The position numbers were made by a program, and so were the translations under genes. From the NCBI RefSeq assembly GCF_029167105.1, contig NZ_JARFML010000016.1, positions 101,300 to 165,299 on the forward strand: a stretch of 64,000 nucleotides of DNA. The letters run 5' to 3'. This stretch comes from Bradyrhizobium yuanmingense. GTDB lineage: Bacteria > Pseudomonadota > Alphaproteobacteria > Rhizobiales > Xanthobacteraceae. Below the pieces are notes generated by a model. The model saw nothing but the letters and a program-made list of their open reading frames with translations. It had not been told where the DNA came from and made no database searches. Of this stretch, positions 23,716-33,162 are shown one piece after another. How positions within the stretch are numbered: position 1 is the stretch's first letter; each line of letters starts with the position of its first letter.

Positions 23716-24879
23716 TCAGGTCGTCGCCGCAAGCTGCGTGCGAACCGACGCCAGGAAGTGGTCGTAGGCGTGGTCGACGATCTCGTTGAGCGATCGCGTT
23801 CGCGCGAACATCGCCTTGGCCTCCGCGAGAAACTCCTCGCGTGTCGGGATCTTCGGCAGATGCAAATGCGTCAGCGCGTCGACACCTTCATGCGCGCGAT
23901 TGAGGATGTCGTGCAGCGTCGGCAGCTGCAACTGGGCGAGATCGGCCCGGCGGCGTGCCGACGAGATCGCATGCGCCAGGGTTTGCGCATCGAACCGTCC
24001 GGCGAGCTCGCGAGCCGCCCGCTGGATGACCCGCGCGCCGAGCGGCTGCTCGTTGCGCAGCACCTGTTCGGGCGGCGCCTTCATGCTCCAGACGACGCCG
24101 ATCCACGACAGCAGCGTCAGGATGTAATAGGTCACGTCGACCTCCCACCAGCGAAAGCCCTGTCGCACGCTGCTCTGGTAGGCGTGGTGATTGTTGTGCC
24201 AGCCTTCACCCAGCGTGAACAACGCCAGCAGCCAGTTGTTGCGGGAATCATCGCCGGTCACGTAGCGCTTGCGCCCATGCACATGGGCGAGAGAGTTGAT
24301 GCAGAAGGTCGCGTGATAGAGCAGCACCGTGCTCCAGAGAAAGCCGACGACGAGGCCCGACCATCCTGCGATCAGGAAGCAGAGCCCTGCCAGCACAAAC
24401 GCCGGCAGCAGCTCCAGCCGATGCAGCCACATCAGCTCGGGATAGGCGGCGAGATCGCCGACCTTCACGAGGTCGGTTGCGTCGTGCTGCCGGTAAAAGA
24501 TCCAACCGAGATGGCTATAGAGGAAGCCGCGGTGACGCGGTGAATGCACGTCGTTTTCGGTGTCGGAATGCAGGTGATGGTGGCGATGTTTGGCCGCCCA
24601 CCACAACACGCTCTTCTGGGCGCTGCTTTGCGCAAGGCAGGCCAGGATGAACTGAAACACCCGGCTGGTCGCAAACGCCCGATGCGAGAAATAGCGATGG
24701 TAGCCGGCTCCAATCGCGAACATCCGCAAGCAATAGAGTGAGACGCAGATCGCGACCGCCTGCCAGGTGACGCCCGACCAGATGGCCGCAAGGCAGCCGA
24801 GATGGACCAGCAGGAACGGCAGGGCGGATGGATACATGATGTCGTCGTGCTGGTCGTCGGCGGGGGCGTTGGGCGACAT
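23716..24879 (-). CDS. Acyl desaturase (delta-9 type, di-iron membrane enzyme)
   Basis: A 387-residue membrane desaturase that introduces a double bond into fatty acyl chains. The three histidine boxes are present: HRYFSH at 61-66, HRHHH at 98-102, and HNNHH near residue 228, with four hydrophobic spans between them. The tail after residue 270 is longer than in the shortest bacterial enzymes and is helical and charged. The ATG at 24879 was chosen (GAGG 12 bases upstream) because it places the first span at about 18-35; the frame is open to 25113. It is divergent from a serine acetyltransferase gene. It probably adjusts membrane fluidity. Confidence 0.9.
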   Translation of the reverse strand: MSPNAPADDQHDDIMYPSALPFLLVHLGCLAAIWSGVTWQAVAICVSLYCLRMFAIGAGYHRYFSHRAFATSRVFQFILACLAQSSAQKSVLWWAAKHRHHHLHSDTENDVHSPRHRGFLYSHLGWIFYRQHDATDLVKVGDLAAYPELMWLHRLELLPAFVLAGLCFLIAGWSGLVVGFLWSTVLLYHATFCINSLAHVHGRKRYVTGDDSRNNWLLALFTLGEGWHNNHHAYQSSVRQGFRWWEVDVTYYILTLLSWIGVVWSMKAPPEQVLRNEQPLGARVIQRAARELAGRFDAQTLAHAISSARRRADLAQLQLPTLHDILNRAHEGVDALTHLHLPKIPTREEFLAEAKAMFARTRSLNEIVDHAYDHFLASVRTQLAATT

Positions 24880-25157
24880 ATTTGAGCGTGACCTCGGATG
24901 ACGTGGATTCGGAACTGGATTCGGCAGCTTGACGTCCGGCGGGTACCAAAACCCGCGGATGCCACCGCGGGCTTCGGCCGAAGGCTGGCCGTAGCTCTCT
25001 GGCAAGCAAGCCCGTAGCCTTACGGGGAGCATGGCGCACAGGTGGCCGCGCGTGTTGCCGACGCCAATTGGCGCGCAGGCGGCCTGCGTCCTATATTCGA
25101 CAGCGAGAAGCAAGCGTCAAAACACCGCAGGCGGCAATGCGGACGGAGACTGCAATC

Positions 25158-25907
25158 ATGGCGAGCGACAGCCTCTGGCAGGAGATACGCGGCGAGGCGC
25201 GGCGCGCCGCAGCGGCGGATCCCGTCTTCGGCAGGGCTGTCGCCGATGCCATCCTTGCCCATGACGATTTTGCCGCTGCCTTGGCCGATCTGATCGGGCG
25301 TCGGCTGGGCGGCAGCGCCGCCGATCGCGAGCGCTTCACGACGTTTTCCCGCGATGCCTTTCGCGGCCAACCGGATCTGGTCGAAGCGGCCGGCCGCGAC
25401 CTGCGCGCCATCGTGCTCCGTGATCCCGCCATCGCCGGATTGTTGCCGCCGCTGCTGCACTTCAAGGGCTATGTCGCGCTGCAGTCCTGGCGCGTCTCGC
25501 ACTGGCTATGGCGTCATGACCATCGTGATGCGGCGCTGCTGTTGCAGAACGAGGCTTCGAACGTCCTGCAGGTCAGCATTCATCCGGCCGCGAGCCTCGG
25601 CTCGTCGGTCTATCTCGACCATGCCACCGGCATCGTGATCGGTGCCAATGTCGTCATCGGCGACGAGGTGACCATCCTTCAGAATGTCAGCATCGGACGC
25701 CATGGCGACCTGCCGATGCGCTCGCCTCGCATCGGTCGCGGCGTGTTCATCGGCTCCGGTGCGACCATCCTCGGCGACATCGAGATCGGCGACTTCGCCA
25801 AGATCGGCGCCGGGACTGTCGTGACCGGTGACGTGCCCGGCGGCTGCACCGCAATCGGCAATCCCGCGCGGCTCACCAATTGCCTTGCGGCCGCTTCGTC
25901 CGCTTGA
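25158..25907 (+). CDS. cysE: Serine O-acetyltransferase
   Basis: The 249-residue enzyme acetylates serine for cysteine synthesis. An N-terminal helical SATase domain (about 1-120) ends with ALQSWRVSHWLW. The left-handed beta-helix of hexapeptide repeats follows: SIHPAASLGSSVYLDHATG, then GIVIGANVVIGDEVTILQNV and IGAGTVVTGDV. The catalytic DHATG, with Asp and His, is present. The start at ATG 25158 has GGAG 9 bases upstream. The C-terminus is short and does not end in the usual Ile that binds CysK, so complex formation is uncertain. It converges with a DUF2231 gene after 7 bases. Confidence 0.9.
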   Translation: MASDSLWQEIRGEARRAAAADPVFGRAVADAILAHDDFAAALADLIGRRLGGSAADRERFTTFSRDAFRGQPDLVEAAGRDLRAIVLRDPAIAGLLPPLLHFKGYVALQSWRVSHWLWRHDHRDAALLLQNEASNVLQVSIHPAASLGSSVYLDHATGIVIGANVVIGDEVTILQNVSIGRHGDLPMRSPRIGRGVFIGSGATILGDIEIGDFAKIGAGTVVTGDVPGGCTAIGNPARLTNCLAAASSA

Positions 25908-25914
25908 CTGTCGC

Positions 25915-26433
25915 TCAGGCGGCGCGGCGGTGGCTTTCGCCGCCATGTTGCGGATTGACCGGCTCCGAGCTGGTCTGGCCCGGCGCATCCAGCACCGCGA
26001 CGTGGTGGCGATAGACCATTTCCCAGCCCTTCCATCCCGTGAACAGGAGGATGCCGACCACGACCAGGGACAGCACGATGCCCCAGGGGTTGATCGCCGC
26101 CTCCGCGCCTTGGGCGTAGCGGAGATAGAAATTGACCAGGGCCAGCACCACCGCCGCGAGATTGCCGACCAGGTGGTACCAGGCATCGTTCAGGCGGCGG
26201 ATGCGCGGCTCGCTGAAGAAGTCGGTGAAGCCGGCCACGGCGGCAACCAGCGCCATGACGATGCCGGCGCCGATCAGCCACATCGCGGCGCGCGCCCAAA
26301 AACCGTCGCCGGTTCCGATGAAGGCGAGATCGGCGATGGGGGCGCCGACCAGGAACGCGACGGGGAACGGGATCAGCATGGGATGGAGCGGGTGATCGCC
26401 GATCGCGGCGGTCGTCTTGGGGTTGATGGACAT
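25915..26433 (-). CDS. DUF2231 membrane protein
   Basis: A 173-residue integral membrane protein of the DUF2231 family, with four predicted spans. The hallmark GDHPLHPMLIPFPVAFLVG near the N-terminus and FTDFFSEPRIRR in the middle match the family, which may bind heme through its conserved histidines (inference). The ATG 26433 has GAGG 7 bases upstream; the longer frame to 26589 is unlikely. It is transcribed away from tolQ and converges with cysE. Function is unknown. Confidence 0.83.
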   Translation of the reverse strand: MSINPKTTAAIGDHPLHPMLIPFPVAFLVGAPIADLAFIGTGDGFWARAAMWLIGAGIVMALVAAVAGFTDFFSEPRIRRLNDAWYHLVGNLAAVVLALVNFYLRYAQGAEAAINPWGIVLSLVVVGILLFTGWKGWEMVYRHHVAVLDAPGQTSSEPVNPQHGGESHRRAA

Positions 26434-26853
26434 GGCAGGACCTCGCTGAGAGTGATTTTCCGGACAATTTTGGCGCGAGAGCAGGTTCCTCCGGCCGGAG
26501 CGTCCGGAACACGGGATCCGGGTCCATCCCCCTGCACGGACTGCCTTTCCTGCAACCAAATGCGCCGCCGGTAACCCCGCATTAACCATCGGCGGGCTCT
26601 GGTATGTGCGGACAGGCGTGCCCGGAGCCCGACGTCAAGGCCTGGGGTCGAGGCCCCTTAGTTTTGACATCTTGGCGGGGAATGCAGGCGGCCGGCTTTT
26701 GACGAGCCTTTGGACGAGCCCTGCACCCCAGAAAGACAAGGCTTTGAGCGGGCTTGCCCGCCGCGCGGATCCAGCGCGGCTGTTGGGGAACACCGGCCGC
26801 GATTTGCTGGCCGAGGGACATTAGGTAACGATCGCCTTGAGAGGATACTGCTT
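26434..26853. other. Divergent intergenic region before tolQ
   Basis: About 420 bases between the DUF2231 gene (leftward) and tolQ (rightward). Reading frames here show no codon bias. It should contain the tol promoter, but no convincing -35/-10 pair was found. GAGAGGA at 26839-26845 is the tolQ ribosome site. A GC-rich partial symmetry (GGCCTGGGGTCGAGGCCCC) lies at about 26638-26656. Confidence 0.4.
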
Positions 26854-27570
<717 letters not shown>

Positions 27571-27613
27571 CGGACGGCATATATAGTGTGAAGGGCAATC
27601 TGGACACGCGATC

Positions 27614-28063
27614 ATGGCCATGAACGTTGCGAGTTCGTCCGGCGGCGGCGGGCGCCGCGGCCGGCGCAAGCCGGTCGTGGCCGAGATCAACGTCACGCCG
27701 ATGGTCGACGTCATGCTGGTGCTGCTCATCATCTTCATGGTGTCGGCACCGATGTTGACGGTCGGCGTGCCGCTCGACCTGCCCCAGACCCAGGCCAAGA
27801 GCCTCGAAAACAACGACCAGAAGCCGATCCAGATGTCGATCGATATCAAGGGCAAGGTGTTCATCAACGACACCGAGATCCCGATCAACGACTTGATACC
27901 CAAGCTGAAGGCGATCACCGATGCGCGCGGCGGCCTCGAGGAACGCATCTATCTGCGCGCCGACAAGAAGGCGGATTACGGCACCGTGGCCAAGGTGATG
28001 GGCCAGCTCTCGGGCGCCGGATTCAAGAAGCTGGCGCTCGTGACCGAGGCGGATCAGGGATAA
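27614..28063 (+). CDS. tolR: Tol-Pal system protein TolR
   Basis: TolR/ExbD family, 149 residues, with one membrane span (about 28-50) that carries the proton-accepting aspartate in PMVDVMLVLLIIFMV. The periplasmic domain has VFINDTEIPINDLI and the C-terminal VMGQLSGAGFKKLALV typical of TolR. The N-terminal cytoplasmic stretch is glycine- and arginine-rich, GGGGRRGRRKPVV, which is common in rhizobial TolR. It forms the TolQ-TolR motor. The stop is 4 bases before tolA. Confidence 0.94.
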   Translation: MAMNVASSSGGGGRRGRRKPVVAEINVTPMVDVMLVLLIIFMVSAPMLTVGVPLDLPQTQAKSLENNDQKPIQMSIDIKGKVFINDTEIPINDLIPKLKAITDARGGLEERIYLRADKKADYGTVAKVMGQLSGAGFKKLALVTEADQG

Positions 28064-28067
28064 GCCG

Positions 28068-29027
28068 GTGAAGGTGAACGTCGACAAGACACTCGTTGCG
28101 TCGATTGCCCTGCATGTCCTCGTGCTGGGATGGGGGCTCGTCACCTTCAGCAGCAAGGCCTATGTCGCGCCGGAGGAGTCGCTTCCGATCGACATCATCT
28201 CCACCGACCAGCTCGCCAAGATGATGGCGGGGCAGAAGACCGGCAAGAAGGAAGAGCCGAAGCCGAAGGTCGAGAAGATCGCGGAGCCCAAGCCCGAGGA
28301 AGACGCCGTCGGCAAGGTCACCGAGAAGAAAGAGCTGATCAAGACCAATTCGCAGCCCGAGCCGCCGCCGAAGCCCGTCGAGAAGCCGGTGGAGAAGAAG
28401 CCGGAGCCGCCGAAGCCCGTCGCCGAGGCCAAGCCGAAGGAAGAGCCGAAGCCGCAGGAAAAGAAGCCTGATCCGGCCAAGGAAGATCCGCTTGCCGAGC
28501 TCATGAAGAAGCAGGAGACCAAGAAGCCGCCGCCGAAACCCGTGGAGCAGAAGGTCGCGGCGGTGCAGCCGCAGCAGCAGCCGAAGCCCAAGGAGCGCAG
28601 CTTCGATCCCGCGCAGATCCAGCGCGATCTCGACAAGCGCGCCGCGACGCGGCACGAGCAGACCGGCTCGGCGCTGAATGCGTCGGCGTCGCTGGGAGCC
28701 GCGACCGGGACTGCCGCCAACAACGTTGCGACCTGGCAAGGTGCATTCCAGGGCGCGGTCAAGCGCTGCTTCACGCCCACCTATAACGGGCAGGACGCCA
28801 GTCTGTACGAAGCCGACATCGACATTCCCATGAAGATCGACGGATCGCTCGCGTCCGAGCCGGTCATCGTCGCGGTGCGAGGACCGTCGCGCTCGATCGC
28901 CCAGGCGGTCGCGGAGAGTGCCAAGCGCGCCATCGTGCAGTGTCAGGTTTATTCGTTCCTGCCGAAGCAGCAATACGACAACTGGAAGCTCATCCCGATG
29001 ACTTTCGGTCTGAAAGACATGTTGTGA
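28068..29027 (+). CDS. tolA: Tol-Pal system energy-transducing protein TolA
   Basis: The 319-residue protein has an N-terminal membrane anchor (about 8-28, LVASIALHVLVLGWGLVTFS, with the TolQ-interacting S-x3-H-x6-G-x3-S pattern), a long Lys/Pro/Glu-rich periplasmic rod (about 50-200) and a C-terminal TolA/TonB-like domain (about 205-319) with a cysteine pair (KRCF and VQCQ) that may form a disulphide. It spans the periplasm to reach Pal and TolB. The GTG start at 28068 follows the tolR stop by 4 bases, implying translational coupling. The rod is shorter than in E. coli. Confidence 0.92.
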   Translation: MKVNVDKTLVASIALHVLVLGWGLVTFSSKAYVAPEESLPIDIISTDQLAKMMAGQKTGKKEEPKPKVEKIAEPKPEEDAVGKVTEKKELIKTNSQPEPPPKPVEKPVEKKPEPPKPVAEAKPKEEPKPQEKKPDPAKEDPLAELMKKQETKKPPPKPVEQKVAAVQPQQQPKPKERSFDPAQIQRDLDKRAATRHEQTGSALNASASLGAATGTAANNVATWQGAFQGAVKRCFTPTYNGQDASLYEADIDIPMKIDGSLASEPVIVAVRGPSRSIAQAVAESAKRAIVQCQVYSFLPKQQYDNWKLIPMTFGLKDML

Positions 29028-29050
29028 CATCCGAACATAAGAATTTTGCA

Positions 29051-30415
29051 ATGAATGACGCTCGATCGATGAACCGCCGCCGCTTCATGACCCTGACCGG
29101 CTCGACGCTCGCGATGCTCGGGGGCGGGCGTGCTTTTGGCCAGGCCCAGCAGGGGCGCCTTCGCATCGATCCCACCGAATTCCAGCCGATCCCGATCGCG
29201 ATCAGCAACTTCCTGCCCGGCTCGCCCTCCGACGCCGACGTCGGCAACGGCGTCACGCAGGTCATCACCAACAATCTGAAGCGCTCGGGTCTGTTCGCGC
29301 CGATCGATCAGGCCGCCTTCATCGAGCGCATCAGCAACATGGACGTCGCGCCGCAATTCCAGAATTGGAAGACCCTCAACGCGCAGGCGCTCGTCACCGG
29401 CCGCATGACACGGCAGCCCGACGGCCGGCTCAAGGCCGAATTCCGTCTGTGGGACGTCATCTCCGGCCAGCAGCTCGCCGGCCAGCAATATTTCACCTCG
29501 CCGGAATATTGGCGCCGCATCGCCCACATCATCTCCGACCAGATCTATGAGCGCATGACCGGCGAGAAGGGCTATTTCGACAGCCGCGTCGTGTTCGTGG
29601 ACGAGACCGGCCCGAAGGAGCGCCGCGTCAAGCGGCTCGCGATCATGGACCAGGACGGCGCCAATGTGCGTTATCTGACCCGCGGCTCCGATCTCGTGCT
29701 GACGCCGCGCTTCTCGCCGAACTCGCAAGAGATCACCTATATGGAGTTCGGCCAGGGTGATCCGAAGGTCTATCTCTACAACATCGAGACCGGCCAGCGC
29801 GAGATTGTCGGCAATTTCCCCGGCATGACCTTTGCGCCGCGCTTCTCGCCGGACGGCCAGCGCGTCATCATGAGCCTGCAGCAGGGCGGCAATTCCAACC
29901 TGTTCGTGATGGATCTGCGCTCGCGTTCGACCACGCGTCTCACCGACACGCCTGCGATCGACACCTCGCCGTCCTATTCGCCCGACGGCAGCCGCATCTG
30001 CTTCGAGTCCGATCGTGGCGGCCGGTCGCAGATCTACGTGATGAGTGCGGGCGGCGGACAGGCGCAGCGCATCTCCTTCTCCAAGGACGACACCAACGCC
30101 AGCTATTCGACGCCGGTGTGGTCGCCGAAGGGCGACTACATCGCCTTCACCCGGCAGGGCGGCGGGCAGTTCGCGATCGGCGTCATGAAGCCCGACGGCT
30201 CCGGCGAGCGGCTGCTCACCTCCGGCTTCCACAACGAAGGCCCGACCTTCTCGCCGAACGGCCGCGTGCTGATGTTCTTCCGCGATCCAGGCGGCAATGG
30301 CGGGCCGTCGCTGTACTCGGTCGATATCTCCGGCCGCAACGAATTGAAGGTGCCGACGCCGGGCTTTGCCTCGGACCCGGCATGGTCGCCGCTGTTGTCC
30401 TCGACCTCGGGCTGA
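29051..30415 (+). CDS. tolB: Tol-Pal system beta-propeller protein TolB
   Basis: A 454-residue periplasmic TolB. The N-terminus (MNRRRFMTLTGSTLAMLGGG) contains R9-R10-R11-F12, a good Tat motif, so Tat export is possible rather than Sec. After an alpha/beta domain (about 35-165), with IPIAISNF and GDVISGQQL-like segments, comes the six-bladed propeller with repeated PRFSPDGQRV and SPSYSPDGSRICFESDR. It contacts Pal and TolA. The start is at 29051 (no strong SD), although the ATG at 29069 is an alternative. A terminator follows, and two unrelated genes separate it from pal. Confidence 0.93.
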   Translation: MNDARSMNRRRFMTLTGSTLAMLGGGRAFGQAQQGRLRIDPTEFQPIPIAISNFLPGSPSDADVGNGVTQVITNNLKRSGLFAPIDQAAFIERISNMDVAPQFQNWKTLNAQALVTGRMTRQPDGRLKAEFRLWDVISGQQLAGQQYFTSPEYWRRIAHIISDQIYERMTGEKGYFDSRVVFVDETGPKERRVKRLAIMDQDGANVRYLTRGSDLVLTPRFSPNSQEITYMEFGQGDPKVYLYNIETGQREIVGNFPGMTFAPRFSPDGQRVIMSLQQGGNSNLFVMDLRSRSTTRLTDTPAIDTSPSYSPDGSRICFESDRGGRSQIYVMSAGGGQAQRISFSKDDTNASYSTPVWSPKGDYIAFTRQGGGQFAIGVMKPDGSGERLLTSGFHNEGPTFSPNGRVLMFFRDPGGNGGPSLYSVDISGRNELKVPTPGFASDPAWSPLLSSTSG

Positions 30416-30430
30416 CCACGGCGCAGTTGA

Positions 30431-30462
30431 AACATCGCGCGTTCAGACGCGCGATGTTTTCG
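30431..30462 (+). terminator. Rho-independent terminator after tolB
   Basis: A 12-bp perfect stem (AACATCGCGCGT / ACGCGCGATGTT) with a TCAG loop is followed by TTC and T residues, 16 bases after the tolB stop. It separates the tolQRAB transcript from the GGDEF-EAL gene. Confidence 0.85.
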
Positions 30463-30673
30463 AAAAACCGCGCCGATTTTTTCCGAGTTCGCCGTGAACG
30501 GCAACACTTCCTTCACCTTGCGCCCGGCAAGGCTTGCCTACCTGATTGATATTTCAGCGGAAATCATTTCGCTATTGCCGAAAAACAACCCGACTTTAAC
30601 GATGTTCCCTCAGAAAAGCTTCATCTCGACTGGGTAAGACTACGCGCCGAACAGGACGCGCGTACAAACCAAA

Positions 30674-32995
30674 ATGCAGTTCGCAAGCCAGAGCGGAGAG
30701 CAGGGGCAGCCGCCGCCGGTCAATCCGGCGGCGCAGATCGATTCGCTCTTTGAAGCGCCGGGTCCGCTGCTGGCCGGTCTCATCTTCGTGTCGATCGGTG
30801 CTGCACTGACCGCGCTGAAGACGGGTGAGCCCCTGATTTGGGCGTGCGTGGCGCTGCTCGTCCTGGCCGGAACGGTGCGGGCGATCGATTTGCGTCGCTA
30901 TCAGGGACGCAAGTCGAGCGTGACCGCCGAGGCGGCCAAACGCTGGCAGGCGCGGTATCAGATCGGCGCGAAGATCCAGGCCGCAGCGATCGGCATCTGG
31001 TGCGGCACCACGCTGCTCGCCACCGACGACGCGGTCGCGCACATGATTGCCCTGTCGGTCACGACAGGCATTGCGGCAGGGGGAGCGGGAAGGGCGTACG
31101 GGCGACCTTCGATCTTCCATCTGCAGGCGCTGCTCATCTTCGCCCCGGCGGTGTTGGCATTGGCGTGGCGCGGCACGCCCTACTACATCGCGATGGCCGT
31201 TGTGAGCGCGGCCTTCCTGCTGGCGATCATGCAGCTCTCGGTCAACTTGCACCGGATCTTCATGCGCGCCGTTGTGGCGCGCGAACGCGAAGCCGCACTT
31301 GCGGGCCAGTTCGATACCGCCCTCAACAACATGCCGCACGGCCTTTGCATGTTCCATCGCGACGGGCAGCTCGCGGTGATGAATCACCGCTTCGCGGCGA
31401 TGATGAACCTGCCGGACCATCTGCCTCGGAGCGGTGCCAGCGCGCGCGACATCATCGCGGCGTGCGTGCAGGCCGGATCCGTCTCGATCGCGGACGGCGA
31501 GCATATCGTCGCCGGCATCGAAAGTTCGCGGGAGAAGGAGATCATCACCGCCGATGCGAACCTGGAGCGAAATCGGTCGCTGTGCTGGACCGTTCAGCCG
31601 ATGGCGGACGGAGGGGCGGTGCTGCTGCTCGAGGACATCACCGAGCGGCGCAACGCCGAAGCCAAGATCAGCCATCTTGCGCGATACGACGACCTGACGG
31701 CGCTGCCGAACAGGGTCAATTTCCGCGACGAGATCGAGCATCTGCTGGCTGTCTCCCACGACGCGGCGCAGCTCTCGGCGCTGCTGTTCATCGACCTCGA
31801 CCAGTTCAAGCAGGTCAACGACACGCTGGGCCATCCCTGCGGCGACCAGCTCCTGTGCGCCGTCGCCAACCGCCTGCGCGAGATGCTGCGCCCCGAGGAT
31901 TTCGTCGCCCGGTTCGGCGGCGACGAGTTCGTCGTGTTCCAGCAGAACCTCACGGCGCCCGAGGACGCCGCGGCGCTCGCCCGCCGCGTCGTCGAGCGGT
32001 TGAGCGAGCGTTACCGCATCGACAATCATCTGGTCGAGATCGGCGCCAGCGTCGGCATCGCGCTGACCTCGCCGGAGGGCACCAGCGCCGACACGCTGCT
32101 CAAGAACGCCGACATGGCGCTGTACCGCGCCAAGGCCGACGGCCGCGGCACCTATTGTTTCTTCCGCGACGAGATGGCCGCGACCGTCGAGGCGCGCCGC
32201 ATCCTCGAGCTCGACCTGCGCAAGGCGCTCGCCAACGAGGAGTTCGAGCTGTTTTTCCAGCCGCTGGTCAATCTGAGGTCCGGCAAGATCACCACCTGCG
32301 AAGCGCTGCTGCGCTGGAATCATCCGGTGCGCGGCACGGTCTCGCCGGTCGACATCATCCCGGTCGCCGAGGACATGGGCCTGATCGTCGATCTCGGCCG
32401 CTGGATCCTGCGCCGCGCCTGCATGGAATGCATGAAGTGGCCGGAAGGCGTCAGCGTCGCCGTCAATTTCTCGCCGCAACAATTCCACCAGCGCGACGTC
32501 CTGAGCGAAATCCGCTACGCGCTCGAAGTGTCGGGCCTGCCGGCGCATCGTCTTGAGATCGAGATCACCGAGTCCTCGCTGCTGCGCAACACCCAGCTCA
32601 CCCACGACATCCTGTCGCAATTGCATGCGCTCGGCGTGCGCATCTCGCTCGACGATTTCGGCACCGGCTACTCCAGCCTCAGCTACCTGCACAATTTCCC
32701 GATGCAGAAGGTGAAGATCGATCGCTCCTTCCTCGAAGGCATCGATTCGGACCGGCCGCTGACGCTGCTGCGCGGTGTCGCGCGGCTGTCCGCCGACCTC
32801 GGCATGGCCGTCGTGGTCGAAGGCATCGAGACCAACGAGCAGCTCGAGCTGATCAGCGCCGACGGCACCGTGACCGAAGGGCAGGGCTACCTGTTCAGCC
32901 GGCCCGTACCGGCGGTGCGAATCCGGCAATTGCTCAACGCCTCGCATGGTCGTCGCGTGCCCGACGACCAGCTCGCCCTCGTGTCGTCGCGATAG
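30674..32995 (+). CDS. GGDEF-EAL cyclic-di-GMP protein with membrane sensor and PAS
   Basis: The 773-residue protein has an N-terminal membrane region (about six helices to residue 195), a PAS-like segment (about 215-325, FDTALNNMPHGLCMFHRDGQ), a GGDEF domain with an intact RFGGDEF near residue 412, and an EAL domain with EALLRWNHP near 543. It also has the EAL-domain motifs DDFGTGYSSL and IDRSFLEGI. Both catalytic motifs look functional, so it could synthesise and degrade c-di-GMP, with net activity set by its sensor. It stands alone between two terminators or gaps, followed by a FeeM-like gene. The start at 30674 has no good SD. Confidence 0.9.
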   Translation: MQFASQSGEQGQPPPVNPAAQIDSLFEAPGPLLAGLIFVSIGAALTALKTGEPLIWACVALLVLAGTVRAIDLRRYQGRKSSVTAEAAKRWQARYQIGAKIQAAAIGIWCGTTLLATDDAVAHMIALSVTTGIAAGGAGRAYGRPSIFHLQALLIFAPAVLALAWRGTPYYIAMAVVSAAFLLAIMQLSVNLHRIFMRAVVAREREAALAGQFDTALNNMPHGLCMFHRDGQLAVMNHRFAAMMNLPDHLPRSGASARDIIAACVQAGSVSIADGEHIVAGIESSREKEIITADANLERNRSLCWTVQPMADGGAVLLLEDITERRNAEAKISHLARYDDLTALPNRVNFRDEIEHLLAVSHDAAQLSALLFIDLDQFKQVNDTLGHPCGDQLLCAVANRLREMLRPEDFVARFGGDEFVVFQQNLTAPEDAAALARRVVERLSERYRIDNHLVEIGASVGIALTSPEGTSADTLLKNADMALYRAKADGRGTYCFFRDEMAATVEARRILELDLRKALANEEFELFFQPLVNLRSGKITTCEALLRWNHPVRGTVSPVDIIPVAEDMGLIVDLGRWILRRACMECMKWPEGVSVAVNFSPQQFHQRDVLSEIRYALEVSGLPAHRLEIEITESSLLRNTQLTHDILSQLHALGVRISLDDFGTGYSSLSYLHNFPMQKVKIDRSFLEGIDSDRPLTLLRGVARLSADLGMAVVVEGIETNEQLELISADGTVTEGQGYLFSRPVPAVRIRQLLNASHGRRVPDDQLALVSSR

Positions 32996-33104
32996 GCCCG
33001 ATCCCTTCCCGGCAGCTCCGCTCTCGCAATCGGCTCCCATCTGCACCGTAGTCTTGCGGGCTCGCAAAGGTTAACCCTAACGATTCTATAGCTTTGCAAT
33101 TCGG

Positions 33105-33119
33105 TTAAGGAACCATTAA
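33105..33119. promoter_or_regulatory. CtrA-type site TTAA-N7-TTAA
   Basis: TTAA-GGAACCA-TTAA lies 44 bases before the start of the FeeM-like gene and matches the core of the alphaproteobacterial cell-cycle regulator CtrA. Part of the promoter could overlap it. The match is short, so the assignment is tentative. Confidence 0.4.
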
Positions 33120-33162
33120 GGTCTGGCTACTCGTGGAAGTTGCTTGGAGTCAGAGGTTGCAG

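Noticed and set aside
28240..28600. Repetitive Lys/Pro/Glu codons as a CRISPR-like or minisatellite array
   Set aside because: They encode the flexible rod of TolA, with no constant spacing or repeat unit.
30596..33067. Leftward frame of 823 codons over the GGDEF-EAL gene
   Set aside because: The forward strand holds intact GGDEF and EAL motifs; the reverse frame has none and no ribosome site.
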